A stretch of DNA of 23,310 nucleotides from an uncultured Clostridia bacterium. Its GTDB lineage: Bacteria; Bacillota; Clostridia; Oscillospirales; Oscillospiraceae. Shown here piece after piece: positions 16,363 through 23,190 of this stretch (its first letter is position 1; each line of letters opens with the position of its first letter). The position numbers and the translations under genes are program-made. The DNA is taken from NCBI GenBank assembly GCA_937907975.1, contig CALEQS010000140.1, positions 1-23,310 of the forward strand, in the 5' to 3' direction. The notes beneath the pieces were generated by a model, which saw only the letters and a list, made by a program, of their open reading frames with translations, ran no database searches and had not been told where the DNA came from.

Positions 16363-16424
16363 AATACGGTTAAAAGAAAAAGACGGGCCCGTGGAGAGAG
16401 CCCGAGCAGGAAGCAGGAGAAAAT

Positions 16425-17684
16425 ATGAGCAAGACACCGTTTGTGACCCGGGATCAGTTGGAGCAGATCTGCAAGGACTATCCGACTCCCTTTCATATCT
16501 ATGACGAGGCAGGCATCCGCCAGACGGCCCGGAACGTATACAAGGCTTTCAGCTGGAATCCGGGCTTTCGGGAGTATTTCGCCGTGAAGGCCACCCCCAC
16601 CCCCCGTATCCTGAAGATCCTGAAGGAGGAGGGCTGCGGCGTGGACTGCTCCTCGCTGACGGAGCTTATGATGAGTGACCGCTGCGGCTTCAGCGGGAAA
16701 GAGATCATGTTCTCCTCCAACGACACTCCGGCGGAGGAGTTCGTGCTGGCGGACAAGCTGGGGGCTACCATCAATCTGGATGATTTCACCCACATCGACT
16801 TCCTGGAAAAGACCATCGGCCACATTCCTGAGACCATCTCCTGCCGCTTCAATCCCGGCGGCGTGTTTCAGCTGGGCGAGAGCAAAGAGGGCTTTCAGGT
16901 CATGGACAACCCGGGCGACTCCAAGTACGGCTTCACCCGGGAGCAGATCTTTGAGGGCTTCAAGCTGTTGAAGGCCAAGGGCGCCAAGCATTTCGGCATC
17001 CACTCCTTCCTGGCGTCCAACACTATTTCCAACGACTACTATCCCGCGCTGGCCGCTCAGCTCTTTGAGCTGGCTGTGGAGCTGAAGCGGGAGACCGGCG
17101 CGGACATCCGCTTCATCAACCTGTCCGGCGGCGTGGGCGTGCCCTACCGCCCGGAACAGCCGGAGAACGACATCTTCGCCATCGGCGAAGGCGTGCGTAA
17201 AAAGTACGAGGAGATCCTTGTGCCCGCCGGAATGGGCGATGTGGCCATCTATACCGAGATGGGCCGTTATATGCTGGCTCCCCACGGACATCTGGTCACC
17301 CGAGCCATCCACGCCAAGCATACCTATAAGGAATATATCGGCGTGGACGCCTGCGCCGCCAACCTGATGCGTCCGGCCATGTATGGTGCCTACCACCATA
17401 TCACTGTCATGGGCAAGGAGAACGCCCCCTGTGACCATAAGTATGATGTGGTCGGCGCCCTGTGTGAGAACAACGACAAATTTGCCATTGACCGTATGCT
17501 GCCGGAGATCGAGAATGGCGACCTGCTGGTCATCCACGACACCGGCGCTCACGGCTTCTCCATGGGCTATAACTACAACGGTCGGCTGCGCAGTGCTGAA
17601 CTGCTGCTCCGGGAGGACGGCAGTGTGGAAATGATGCGCCGGGCGGAGACCCCGGAGGACTATTTTGCCACGCTGGTCTGGTGA
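16425..17684 (+). CDS. lysA: Diaminopimelate decarboxylase
   Basis: A 419-residue fold-type III PLP enzyme that makes L-lysine from meso-diaminopimelate, the last step of lysine synthesis. The PLP lysine is K55 in YFAVKATPTP. Further family features are HSFLASN, the glycine-rich phosphate loop LSGGVGVPY, EMGRYMLAPHG in place of the usual EPGR region, and ALCENNDKFA matching the substrate-binding CES/CEN block. The divergence from the textbook motifs is shared, as far as I recall, by other clostridial LysA proteins. The related carboxynorspermidine decarboxylases are an alternative but fit less well. AGGAG lies six bases before the ATG. It is a single-gene unit with its own promoter and terminator. 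Confidence 0.9.
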   Translation: MSKTPFVTRDQLEQICKDYPTPFHIYDEAGIRQTARNVYKAFSWNPGFREYFAVKATPTPRILKILKEEGCGVDCSSLTELMMSDRCGFSGKEIMFSSNDTPAEEFVLADKLGATINLDDFTHIDFLEKTIGHIPETISCRFNPGGVFQLGESKEGFQVMDNPGDSKYGFTREQIFEGFKLLKAKGAKHFGIHSFLASNTISNDYYPALAAQLFELAVELKRETGADIRFINLSGGVGVPYRPEQPENDIFAIGEGVRKKYEEILVPAGMGDVAIYTEMGRYMLAPHGHLVTRAIHAKHTYKEYIGVDACAANLMRPAMYGAYHHITVMGKENAPCDHKYDVVGALCENNDKFAIDRMLPEIENGDLLVIHDTGAHGFSMGYNYNGRLRSAELLLREDGSVEMMRRAETPEDYFATLVW

Positions 17685-17702
17685 TCCGATCAATTCAATT
17701 TA

Positions 17703-17749
17703 AAACGGCTCCGATCACGCTTGCGCGGTATCGGAGCCGTTTACCAATT
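17703..17749. terminator. Bidirectional terminator between lysA and the Cys-rich gene
   Basis: A perfect 13-bp stem (17703-17715 with 17730-17742) serves both convergent genes. It has a T-rich 3' side on the minus strand (TTTTAAATTG) and a weaker TTTACCAATTTT on the plus strand. Confidence 0.88.
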
Positions 17750-17752
17750 TTG

Positions 17753-17950
17753 TTATGAAAAGCTCAGCTTACGCTGTACCCGTGCGGTACACTGCCGGGT
17801 GACGGTGGCGCACAGCTCGTTATAGTAGCGCAGATAGTCCTTCTTTTTCTGCCGATCCTGCTGCTGAAGACGTTGAAATTCTTGCCAGCGGGTGCAGTTC
17901 TTGTGGCAGCCCTCTTTATGAAGTGGGCATTCACTCTGACATGGAAGCAT
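17753..17950 (-). CDS. Small Cys-rich protein of unknown function
   Basis: A 65-residue protein that I do not recognise by name. It starts MLPCQSECPLHKEGCHKNC, giving four cysteines in a C-x3-C-x6-C-x3-C arrangement within the first 20 residues, suggestive of a metal knuckle. A strongly charged helix follows (QEFQRLQQQDRQKKKDYLRYYNEL), and the end is basic. The ATG at 17950 is preferred because AAGGAG lies ten bases before it; the in-frame ATG at 17971 would encode that ribosome site. An extended -10 (TGGTATCAT) is found near 17989-17997 on the minus strand. Zinc binding and a nucleic-acid role are plausible but unproven. Confidence 0.7.
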   Translation of the reverse strand: MLPCQSECPLHKEGCHKNCTRWQEFQRLQQQDRQKKKDYLRYYNELCATVTRQCTARVQRKLSFS

Positions 17951-18064
17951 ACTGACATCGCTCCTTTTCACGCTTGAAGTCTACTTTTATGATACCAGAG
18001 GAGGTGCTTCGCTTTCTACCAAAGCCGGGTTAAATCGGTATAAAATATCCGCAGTGTTGAATGG

Positions 18065-18097
18065 AGGAGGGGACCTTCTGAAAGAAAGTCCCCTCCT
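18065..18097 (-). terminator. Hairpin after the Y-family polymerase gene
   Basis: A perfect 10-bp stem (AGGAGGGGAC 18065-18074 with GTCCCCTCCT 18088-18097) lies three bases past the stop codon. On the minus strand there is no clear T-tract, so it may act as a terminator or as an mRNA 3' end stabiliser. Confidence 0.55.
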
Positions 18098-18100
18098 TAT

Positions 18101-19345
18101 CTAATCGGTTTCATCGTTTTTCAGCTTATTTCCGCTTCCGCCCAAACCCAGATCGTTGCCCAGAAAACTGCCCAGCTGGATGGAGCCCTTGCCATATTTT
18201 CCGCGGATGGAGCTCAGCGCGTCCTCCAGCCGCCCCTGTTTTTCCCGCGCCGGTGCGGCGGCGTCCGGAAACAGGGTGAGCTGTTCTGTGTCCTGTTCAA
18301 TGGGAATGAGCTGTTCCGCCGTCAGAGCCAGCAGGCGCACCGGCTTACTGAAGTCCCAGCAGTGTTCCGCCAGCGCCATGGCGGTGTCCGTCAGCTCTCT
18401 GAAAAGGCTGACGCTCCGCTCCAGCGTGACCTGACGGGAGATGGTGTGAAAGGCCGGGTCGCGGATCTGGATCTGCACCGTGCGGCAGTGGACGCCGTGG
18501 CGGCGCATCCGCTCGGAGACAGATTCAGCCAGCGCGGTAAAGCCCAGCTGGATGTCACGCCTTCCGATGAGATCTCGCCGGAAGGTGATGCTGTTGCCGA
18601 TGCTCTTGGACTCCCGGTGCTCGTGGTAGGGCCGCACAGGGTCGTGCTCGTCTCCGTTGGCGCAGTGCCATGCGGACTCGCCGCGGATACCGAATTTCTT
18701 CCTAAGCAGTCCCTCATCACTCTGGGCCAGATCGCCGATGGTGTGGATGCCAAGCTCCCGGAGCTGCTGCTCGAATCGGCCGCCCACATAGAGCATGGAG
18801 CCCACCGGCAGCGGCCAGACCAGCTCTTTCATCTGCGCGCGGGAAAAGACGGTGGTGGCGTCCGGCTTTTTGTAGTCACTGCCCAGCTTGGCAAAGGTCT
18901 TACAGAAGGAGACGCCTACAGAGACGGTGATGCCCGCCTCCTTGTGCACCTCGGCGCGGATACGGTCGGCCACGGCCTTTGCGTCACCGCCAAACAGGTG
19001 AAGTGAACCGGTCAGGTCAAGATAGCTTTCGTCAATGCTGGCCGGTTCCACCAGATCAGTGTAGCGCAGGAAGATCTCGTTCATCTGCTGGGAGACCCTG
19101 GAGTAGATCTCCCGGTGCGGGGCCACCAGTACCAGGCCCGGACATTTGCGCGGGGCCTGCCAGATGGGCTCCGCCGTCTGTATTTTGTATGCTTTGGCCA
19201 GTTGGTTCTTGGCCAGAATGATGCCGTGGCGGCTTTCCCGGTCACCGGCCACTGCCATGGGGACATCTGCAAGCTCCGGGCGGAGCAGGCATTCACAGGA
19301 GGCAAAAAAATTGTTGCCGTCCACATGGAGAATGACCCGGTCCAT
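18101..19345 (-). CDS. dinB: Y-family translesion DNA polymerase (DinB/Pol IV-like)
   Basis: A 414-residue error-prone polymerase for lesion bypass. The catalytic palm motifs are HVDGNNFFASCE (D9, E18) and SIDESYLD (residues 103-110; D105, E106). The thumb helix-hairpin-helix (LRELGIHTIGDLAQ, 195-208) and little-finger region follow. QLTLF at 355-359 is a good sliding-clamp binding motif. The N-terminal wording is closer to the UmuC/ImpB-like Gram-positive branch than to E. coli DinB, so the symbol is provisional. Its ATG overlaps the stop of the upstream phosphatidyltransferase by one base (TGATG), so the two are coupled. I found no LexA box at the operon promoter. Confidence 0.9.
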   Translation of the reverse strand: MDRVILHVDGNNFFASCECLLRPELADVPMAVAGDRESRHGIILAKNQLAKAYKIQTAEPIWQAPRKCPGLVLVAPHREIYSRVSQQMNEIFLRYTDLVEPASIDESYLDLTGSLHLFGGDAKAVADRIRAEVHKEAGITVSVGVSFCKTFAKLGSDYKKPDATTVFSRAQMKELVWPLPVGSMLYVGGRFEQQLRELGIHTIGDLAQSDEGLLRKKFGIRGESAWHCANGDEHDPVRPYHEHRESKSIGNSITFRRDLIGRRDIQLGFTALAESVSERMRRHGVHCRTVQIQIRDPAFHTISRQVTLERSVSLFRELTDTAMALAEHCWDFSKPVRLLALTAEQLIPIEQDTEQLTLFPDAAAPAREKQGRLEDALSSIRGKYGKGSIQLGSFLGNDLGLGGSGNKLKNDETD

Positions 19346-19935
19346 CAGTCCTGGGGGTGTCCCTGCTTCTGCTTATAGTCCCGGCGCAGGCGGGCAAAGT
19401 GGCGCAGATAGAGAATGATGGCCAGCAGCATCATGACCGCGCTGACACATACCAATGTGTAGGCCAGCGGCCGGGGCATATGGGGGAACACCACCAGTAA
19501 CAGCATGACGGCGTAGAATACTGCGGTGTCCAGCTTGCCAATGAGGATCGCACCGTCGTTCTGGCCTACCAGCCGGACGGTCTTCCAGCCTGCATAGGCC
19601 ACGATAAATACCCGGGCGAGAAAGAGCAGAAGCAGGCCCACCACACCGTGGTATTTCTCCACAAAGCAGAGAATGAGGGAAAATTTTGTAAGGTAGTCCG
19701 CCACCGGGTCGAGCACTTTGCCCAGCTCGGACACCTGATCCAGCGCCCGGGCCAGCTTGCCGTCCAGAAAATCGCTGAGGGCGTTGAGGCCAAGCACCAC
19801 AAAGGCGGGCCAGTTGTCCGCCATGGTCTTGCTGCTGTCAAACAGCACGCAGAACAGAATGGCCAGCCCGATGCGCAGGAAGGAGAGCAGGTTTGGAATG
19901 GTCAGGATCTGATCCCGGGAAAGTCTGTCATTCAT
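19345..19935 (-). CDS. CDP-alcohol phosphatidyltransferase (PgsA-like)
   Basis: A 196-residue membrane enzyme that joins a CDP-activated lipid to an alcohol in phospholipid synthesis. The full family motif is present: D55-x2-D58-G-x2-A-R63-x8-G72-x3-D76-x3-D80, followed by four to five hydrophobic helices. Length fits the PgsA (phosphatidylglycerophosphate synthase) group, though the alcohol cannot be proven from sequence. The start at 19935 (MNDRLSRDQILTIPNLLSF) has AAAGGA upstream and the usual TIPNLLS opening; an earlier ATG at 20004 lies in the promoter and is rejected. It is cotranscribed with the downstream polymerase gene. Confidence 0.92.
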   Translation of the reverse strand: MNDRLSRDQILTIPNLLSFLRIGLAILFCVLFDSSKTMADNWPAFVVLGLNALSDFLDGKLARALDQVSELGKVLDPVADYLTKFSLILCFVEKYHGVVGLLLLFLARVFIVAYAGWKTVRLVGQNDGAILIGKLDTAVFYAVMLLLVVFPHMPRPLAYTLVCVSAVMMLLAIILYLRHFARLRRDYKQKQGHPQD

Positions 19936-19982
19936 AATGATCGTCCTTTGTTGATAACGCGGAAAGCGTGTAGTTTCAGATA

Positions 19983-20011
19983 ATTGTAGGCGGGCAGAGC
20001 ACAAAAGTCAA
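19983..20011 (-). promoter_or_regulatory. Promoter of the phosphatidyltransferase-polymerase operon
   Basis: On the minus strand TTGACT (20006-20011) and TACAAT (19983-19988) are spaced by 17 bases, about 50 bases before the start codon. Confidence 0.85.
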
Positions 20012-20061
20012 GGCCGTGTGCGCACGGGAGTTGAATCCCGGCGGGGAAGGGGATATAATCG

Positions 20062-20258
20062 ATTGGGGTTTGTAGGTTTGCATAGCACTTCCGAAAGGCT
20101 TCCCCTCGGGGGGAAGCTGTCGCCGTAGGCGACTGATGAGGGGGGCAGGTCTAGGGCAGCTTTCCGTTCGGCACCACCTCATCCGCCTCACTGCGTTCGG
20201 CACCTTCCCCTCAAGGGGAAGGCTTTTGAGGGCGCTCTGCAAACCCACAAACCCCAAT
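20062..20258. repeat. MITE-like repeat, complete copy (197 bp)
   Basis: The element has 25-bp terminal inverted repeats with two mismatches (20062-20086 and 20234-20258, outer sequence ATTGGGGTTTGT). Inside are a GC hairpin near each end (gcttcccc/ggggaagc at 20098-20117 and ccttcccc/ggggaagg at 20203-20222). Inside the left one is a perfect small hairpin, GTCGCC/GGCGAC (20119-20133), and inside the right one is an imperfect one (20185-20201). GATGAGG-type segments face each other across a short unique centre. No coding potential and no clear target duplication are seen. A second, inverted copy begins at 23191. Confidence 0.85.
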
Positions 20259-20288
20259 TTACTGATTTGAATTTCCCTCAACAGCCCC

Positions 20289-20912
20289 TCAATGCACCAG
20301 CTTCGGGATCAGCACCTGACGGGGCATCCCCTCTGTGATCGTAAACTGTCTCCCTTCACTGCGCACTACAGGCACGTCCACCAGCGCCAAAAATTCATCC
20401 ACCGTGGATAGCACGTCAAAGCCGATGGCCCCATCCCGGTAATGGATGGGCACAGTGACGTTGGGCTGGAGCTGATCCATGATCTGCTTCGCTTCCGCAG
20501 CATCAATGGTGAAGTAGCCGCCCACAGGCAGCATCAGCAGATCGGGATGTCCGATCGCCTCGATCTGTTTCTGCGTGAGCACGCAGCCCTGATCGCCCAG
20601 GTGCACCAGCCGCAGGCCATCATGCTCTATGACCAGAATCCGGTTTTTGCCCCGATGGGCGCCGCTATGGTGATCGTGGTCACCCATGACCTCCCGCACG
20701 CGGAAGTTCAGCGGCTTTCCACTGGTGAGCACCCGCTCCACTGCGCCGTGGTCGGTGTGGCCGTGGCTGACGTGGACCGCGTCGGCGTTCAGATCCGGCA
20801 GGCGCAGTCCGGGCACTGAGCTGACACCGTAGGGGTCCAGCACGATGGTGCTCCCGGCCAGCTCGATCATGAAACAGGAATGGCCATACCAGATGACATT
20901 GGCTTGAGTCAA
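20289..20912 (-). CDS. Metal-dependent hydrolase, metallo-beta-lactamase fold (UPF0173-like)
   Basis: A 207-residue metallo-beta-lactamase-fold protein. The metal-binding motif H50-x-H52-x-D54-H55 (SHGHTDHGAVE) is intact, with later ligands suggested by HLGD (residues 104-107) and H157 in VPIHYRD. The start used is TTG 20912 with GGAGG upstream, because family members begin right before xIxWYGHSCF; an in-frame ATG at 21005 would add a stretch unlike the family. UPF0173 proteins are predicted hydrolases without a settled substrate. The gene has a promoter at 21136-21163 and a leader of about 215 bases with two hairpins. It is divergent from the S-component gene. Confidence 0.88.
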   Translation of the reverse strand: MTQANVIWYGHSCFMIELAGSTIVLDPYGVSSVPGLRLPDLNADAVHVSHGHTDHGAVERVLTSGKPLNFRVREVMGDHDHHSGAHRGKNRILVIEHDGLRLVHLGDQGCVLTQKQIEAIGHPDLLMLPVGGYFTIDAAEAKQIMDQLQPNVTVPIHYRDGAIGFDVLSTVDEFLALVDVPVVRSEGRQFTITEGMPRQVLIPKLVH

Positions 20913-20935
20913 AATAATTCCCTCCAGACAGTGTG

Positions 20936-20972
20936 ACGCACCCGCTCCGGTCAGACACGGATTCGGGTGCGT
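20936..20972 (-). promoter_or_regulatory. Nested hairpin before the hydrolase ribosome site
   Basis: A 9-bp perfect stem (ACGCACCCG 20936-20944 with CGGGTGCGT 20964-20972) encloses a second stem (TCCG 20946-20949 with CGGA 20958-20961). It ends about ten bases upstream of the GGAGG (20921-20925). There is no T-tract on the minus strand. Role unknown. Confidence 0.55.
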
Positions 20973-21025
20973 TTCCTTCCTTCGTTTCGATTGCAGGCGG
21001 CGCATTTCATCCCCAGCATACGGGC

Positions 21026-21050
21026 AAAATAAAACTGACCTTATGGTCAG
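21026..21050 (-). terminator. Terminator-like hairpin within the hydrolase leader
   Basis: On the minus strand CTGACC (21045-21050) pairs with GGTCAG (21035-21040) around an ATAA loop and is followed by TTTTATTTT (21026-21034). It lies about 80 bases after the predicted transcription start and about 115 bases before the start codon, so it would act as an attenuator. It is short (6-7 bp). Confidence 0.5.
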
Positions 21051-21135
21051 CTTGCAGCAAATGCACCAAAACAAGTCGATCCGGCCAAAATCCGGGGCGC
21101 ATACCGGAAATCCTGCAAATTTGATTGTCACAGAT

Positions 21136-21163
21136 AGCATATCACTTTTTTTTGCAGATTCAA
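21136..21163 (-). promoter_or_regulatory. Promoter of the hydrolase gene
   Basis: On the minus strand TTGAAT (21158-21163) and TATGCT (21136-21141) are spaced by 16 bases. The spacing and AT-rich spacer are reasonable, but the hexamers are not perfect. Confidence 0.55.
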
Positions 21164-21229
21164 GCGTTATTCCGCACAATGTCTTTTTTCTCCATCTGGC
21201 TGTATTCTGACCACATCAATCTTTCTAAA

Positions 21230-21281
21230 ATTGGTGATTTTGTTCCGCCCAATTCGAGCGTATTCTATTGACATCACCAAT
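21230..21281 (+). promoter_or_regulatory. Inverted repeat in the S-component promoter region
   Basis: ATTGGTGAT (21230-21238) and ATCACCAAT (21273-21281) are perfect 9-base complements separated by 34 bases. Between them lies a possible promoter, TTTTGT then TATTCT (21261-21266). The arms may be operator half-sites or a long-range RNA stem; the promoter call is weak. Confidence 0.45.
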
Positions 21282-21301
21282 ACGGAAGGAACTGATCTCC
21301 C

Positions 21302-21817
21302 ATGAAATCCATTCGCGTTCAGCGGCTGTGCCAGACCGCGGTATTCGCCGCTATCATCTATGTATTCACCGCTTACCTCCACGTCCCCAGCTTCAACGGC
21401 TACACCCATGTGGGCGACGGCTTCCTCTATCTGGCCGCCTCCACCCTGCCCGTGGGCTATGCCGCGGCGGTAGGCGCCATCGGCGCCGGCATGGCCGACG
21501 TGTTGAGCGGCTATTCCATGTGGGCCCCGGCCACACTGGTCATCAAAGCGCTCACCGCCTGCTTCTTTACCTGCAAGGCCCCCACATTTCTGTGCAAGCG
21601 CAACTATCTGGCCCTCATCCCCTCCTTCATCCTCTGCGCCGGCGGCTACTACCTCTATGAGAGCGTCATCACCGGCAACTTCATCGCCCCTGCCGCCGGC
21701 ATCACCGGCTATATCACCCAGGTGGTGCTGAGCAGCCTGCTCTACATTCTGCTGGGCAAGGCACTGGATCGGGCCGGTCTGAAACATCGGCTTGTTTCGC
21801 AGGCTGAAATGGTTTAA
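21302..21817 (+). CDS. ECF-type transporter substrate-binding (S) component, TIGR04002-like
   Basis: A 171-residue membrane protein with five to six hydrophobic helices. It begins MKSIRVQRLCQTAVFAAIIY, with the basic start and the following AAI helix typical of ECF S-components. HVGDGFLYLAASTLPVGYAAAVGAIGAGMADVLSGY is the usual core. No ECF ATPases or T-component are encoded nearby, so it would use the shared ECF module. From memory this is the TIGR04002 family, often found next to the TatD-associated radical SAM family, as here. AAGGA lies eleven bases before the ATG. The ligand is unknown; a vitamin-like cofactor or precursor is expected for the superfamily. Confidence 0.83.
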   Translation: MKSIRVQRLCQTAVFAAIIYVFTAYLHVPSFNGYTHVGDGFLYLAASTLPVGYAAAVGAIGAGMADVLSGYSMWAPATLVIKALTACFFTCKAPTFLCKRNYLALIPSFILCAGGYYLYESVITGNFIAPAAGITGYITQVVLSSLLYILLGKALDRAGLKHRLVSQAEMV

Positions 21818-21905
21818 AATAGCTTTGGCATAAAATGCGATGTACGCCGGTCATGTTACGACTCGGCGCTCTCGCTGTATCTGTTTACTTCTGGAGGCAT
21901 ACGCT

Positions 21906-22514
21906 ATGACCATCACCTATCCCGTCAAGCACGGCATTTATGTCAACATGACCAACCGCTGTCCCTGCGCCTGCACCTTCTGCCTGCGCCAGAACGGCCC
22001 CGGCGTCTACGGCTCCGACCCGCTGTGGCTGGAGCGGGAGCCCACCGTCCAGGAGGTGTGCGACAGTCTGGACGCATGGGATCTGGACAAGTACGAGGAA
22101 GTCGTATTCTGCGGCTACGGCGAACCCACGGAGCGGCTGGACGATCTGCTGAAGGTGGCCGCTCATCTGAAGGAAACGCATCCAAACCTGCCCATCCGCA
22201 TCAACACCAACGGGCTTGCCGACCTGATCTGGCACAAGCCCACTGCCCTGATGCTGAAGGGCCTGATTGACTGCGTGTCCGTCAGCCTGAACGCCATGGA
22301 CGCGGAGGAATATCTGAAGCTGACCCGCAGCAAGTTCGGCATTGGCTCTTTTGACGCCATGCTGAAGTTCACAAAGGAATGCACCAAGTATGTCCCCCAT
22401 GTCGTGATGACCGTGGTGGGCGAACCTGTCACCACCCCCGAAGAACAGGAGATCTGCAGGGAGATCTGCAAAAAAGTGGGTGCCACACTGCGCGTGCGGC
22501 CCTACGAGGACTGA
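21906..22514 (+). CDS. Radical SAM protein, TatD-associated type
   Basis: A 202-residue radical SAM enzyme. The iron-sulfur motif is C19-x3-C23-x2-C26 (NRCPCACTFC), the SAM-binding segment is CGYGEPTE (69-76), and RINTNGLADL and SVSLNAMDAEEY mark later strands of the partial TIM barrel. The protein is short and has no SPASM or auxiliary-cluster cysteine block. The start at 21906 has GGAGG eight bases upstream; the open frame extends upstream to 21840 but has no ribosome site there. It fits the TIGR04038 group (linked to TatD nucleases in other genomes), although no TatD is seen here. It lies 88 bases after the S-component gene. Reaction and substrate are unknown. Confidence 0.88.
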   Translation: MTITYPVKHGIYVNMTNRCPCACTFCLRQNGPGVYGSDPLWLEREPTVQEVCDSLDAWDLDKYEEVVFCGYGEPTERLDDLLKVAAHLKETHPNLPIRINTNGLADLIWHKPTALMLKGLIDCVSVSLNAMDAEEYLKLTRSKFGIGSFDAMLKFTKECTKYVPHVVMTVVGEPVTTPEEQEICREICKKVGATLRVRPYED

Positions 22515-22525
22515 TTTTCAATCAA

Positions 22526-22553
22526 AAAAGAGCCGGTCTAAACCGGCTCTTTT
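22526..22553. terminator. Bidirectional terminator between radical SAM and HD genes
   Basis: A perfect 12-bp stem (22526-22537 with 22542-22553) with a CTAA loop has T-runs on both strands. It lies between two convergent genes and should end both transcripts; the HD stop codon is only four bases away. Confidence 0.93.
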
Positions 22554-22556
22554 TCT

Positions 22557-23144
22557 TTAATCTGCTTTCAGTTCTTTTCCCACATGTGGCTCCACAAAAT
22601 GCGTGCGGGCATAGTCCCACAGCACCTCGCTCCCTTCGGCGGTGCGGGCGTTGCGGCCCAGCACCTGGCCGAGGTGCACGCCGTGCTCCAGCCAGGATTT
22701 TCCTTTGCTGGCATCATTGAGCATAGTTGGCTGGACGCAGTCCATGGTGCGGGCAAACTTGGCCTCCGGGGTCTCCCGGCCCTCAAACTCGTCCCACAGC
22801 ATACGCATTTTCTTCCCCTGGTCCTCCGGCAGAAGCCCAAAGATCCGCTCCGCCGCCTTCAGCTCCCGCTCCCGCTGAGTCTGAGCCCCCGCTGCGTCAT
22901 AGGCGTAGGTGTCGCCGGCATCGATCTCCACCAGATCGTGGATGAGCACCATGGACACCGTTTTCAGCACGTCGATCTCCTCATTGGCATATTCACTGAG
23001 CAGAAGCGTCATAATGGCCAGATGCCATGCATGCTCCGCATCCCCTTCTTTCCGGCTTCCATCGGCCAGATAGGTCTGGCGGACGATCTTCTTCTCCCGG
23101 TCGATCTCCCGCAAAAAGGCAAACTGCTGATCCAAACGCTCCAT
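22557..23144 (-). CDS. HD-domain hydrolase (HDDC2/YfbR-like nucleotidase)
   Basis: A 195-residue HD-domain phosphohydrolase. Metal ligands are visible as H38 (DAEHAWHLA), H69-D70 (LIHDLVEIDAGD) and D135 (ARTMDCVQPT). The order and spacing match the HDDC2/YfbR branch, whose characterised members are 5'-nucleotidases acting on deoxynucleoside monophosphates. The substrate here is therefore probable rather than certain. The ATG at 23144 has AAAAGGAG eight bases upstream. A repeat copy begins 46 bases upstream and may supply or displace promoter elements; I could not fix a promoter. Confidence 0.9.
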   Translation of the reverse strand: MERLDQQFAFLREIDREKKIVRQTYLADGSRKEGDAEHAWHLAIMTLLLSEYANEEIDVLKTVSMVLIHDLVEIDAGDTYAYDAAGAQTQRERELKAAERIFGLLPEDQGKKMRMLWDEFEGRETPEAKFARTMDCVQPTMLNDASKGKSWLEHGVHLGQVLGRNARTAEGSEVLWDYARTHFVEPHVGKELKAD

Positions 23145-23190
23145 ATATAGGCTCCTTTTCTGTTTTTTATAATGTAAAATTGTCTGATAA

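Larger units (their letters stand above)
15890..16424. other. Divergent intergenic region between symporter and lysA
   Basis: This 535-base stretch has no gene. From left to right it holds the symporter leader with a terminator (15935-15974), a second T-tract after a weak GC hairpin (about 15990-16010), the glycine aptamer (16068-16162), the symporter promoter (16207-16235), an AT-rich spacer in which I see nothing definite (16236-16333), and the lysA promoter and leader (16334-16424). Confidence 0.85.
19936..20288. other. Intergenic region with promoter and repeat element
   Basis: This stretch of about 350 bases has no gene. It holds the phosphatidyltransferase promoter (19983-20011), a small CGGGA/TCCCG hairpin near 20029-20044, and one complete copy of the MITE-like repeat (20062-20258). 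Confidence 0.85.
20913..21301. other. Divergent intergenic region with a structured leader
   Basis: This 389-base stretch has no convincing gene. On the minus strand it holds a promoter (21136-21163), a terminator-like hairpin (21026-21050) and a nested hairpin (20936-20972) ahead of the hydrolase. On the plus strand it holds a 9-bp inverted repeat (21230-21281) ahead of the S-component gene. Confidence 0.8.

Noticed and set aside
16363..16424. Lysine riboswitch upstream of lysA
   Set aside because: The leader is only about 55 bases and lacks the L-box core.
15960..17693. 577-codon minus-strand frame opposite lysA
   Set aside because: It runs antisense through lysA and then through the glycine riboswitch and promoters, so it cannot be a gene.
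20913..21179. N-terminal extension of the hydrolase to 21179 or 21005
   Set aside because: It would include the promoter and leader hairpins, and family members begin just before the WYGHSCF segment; the TTG at 20912 has a good ribosome site.
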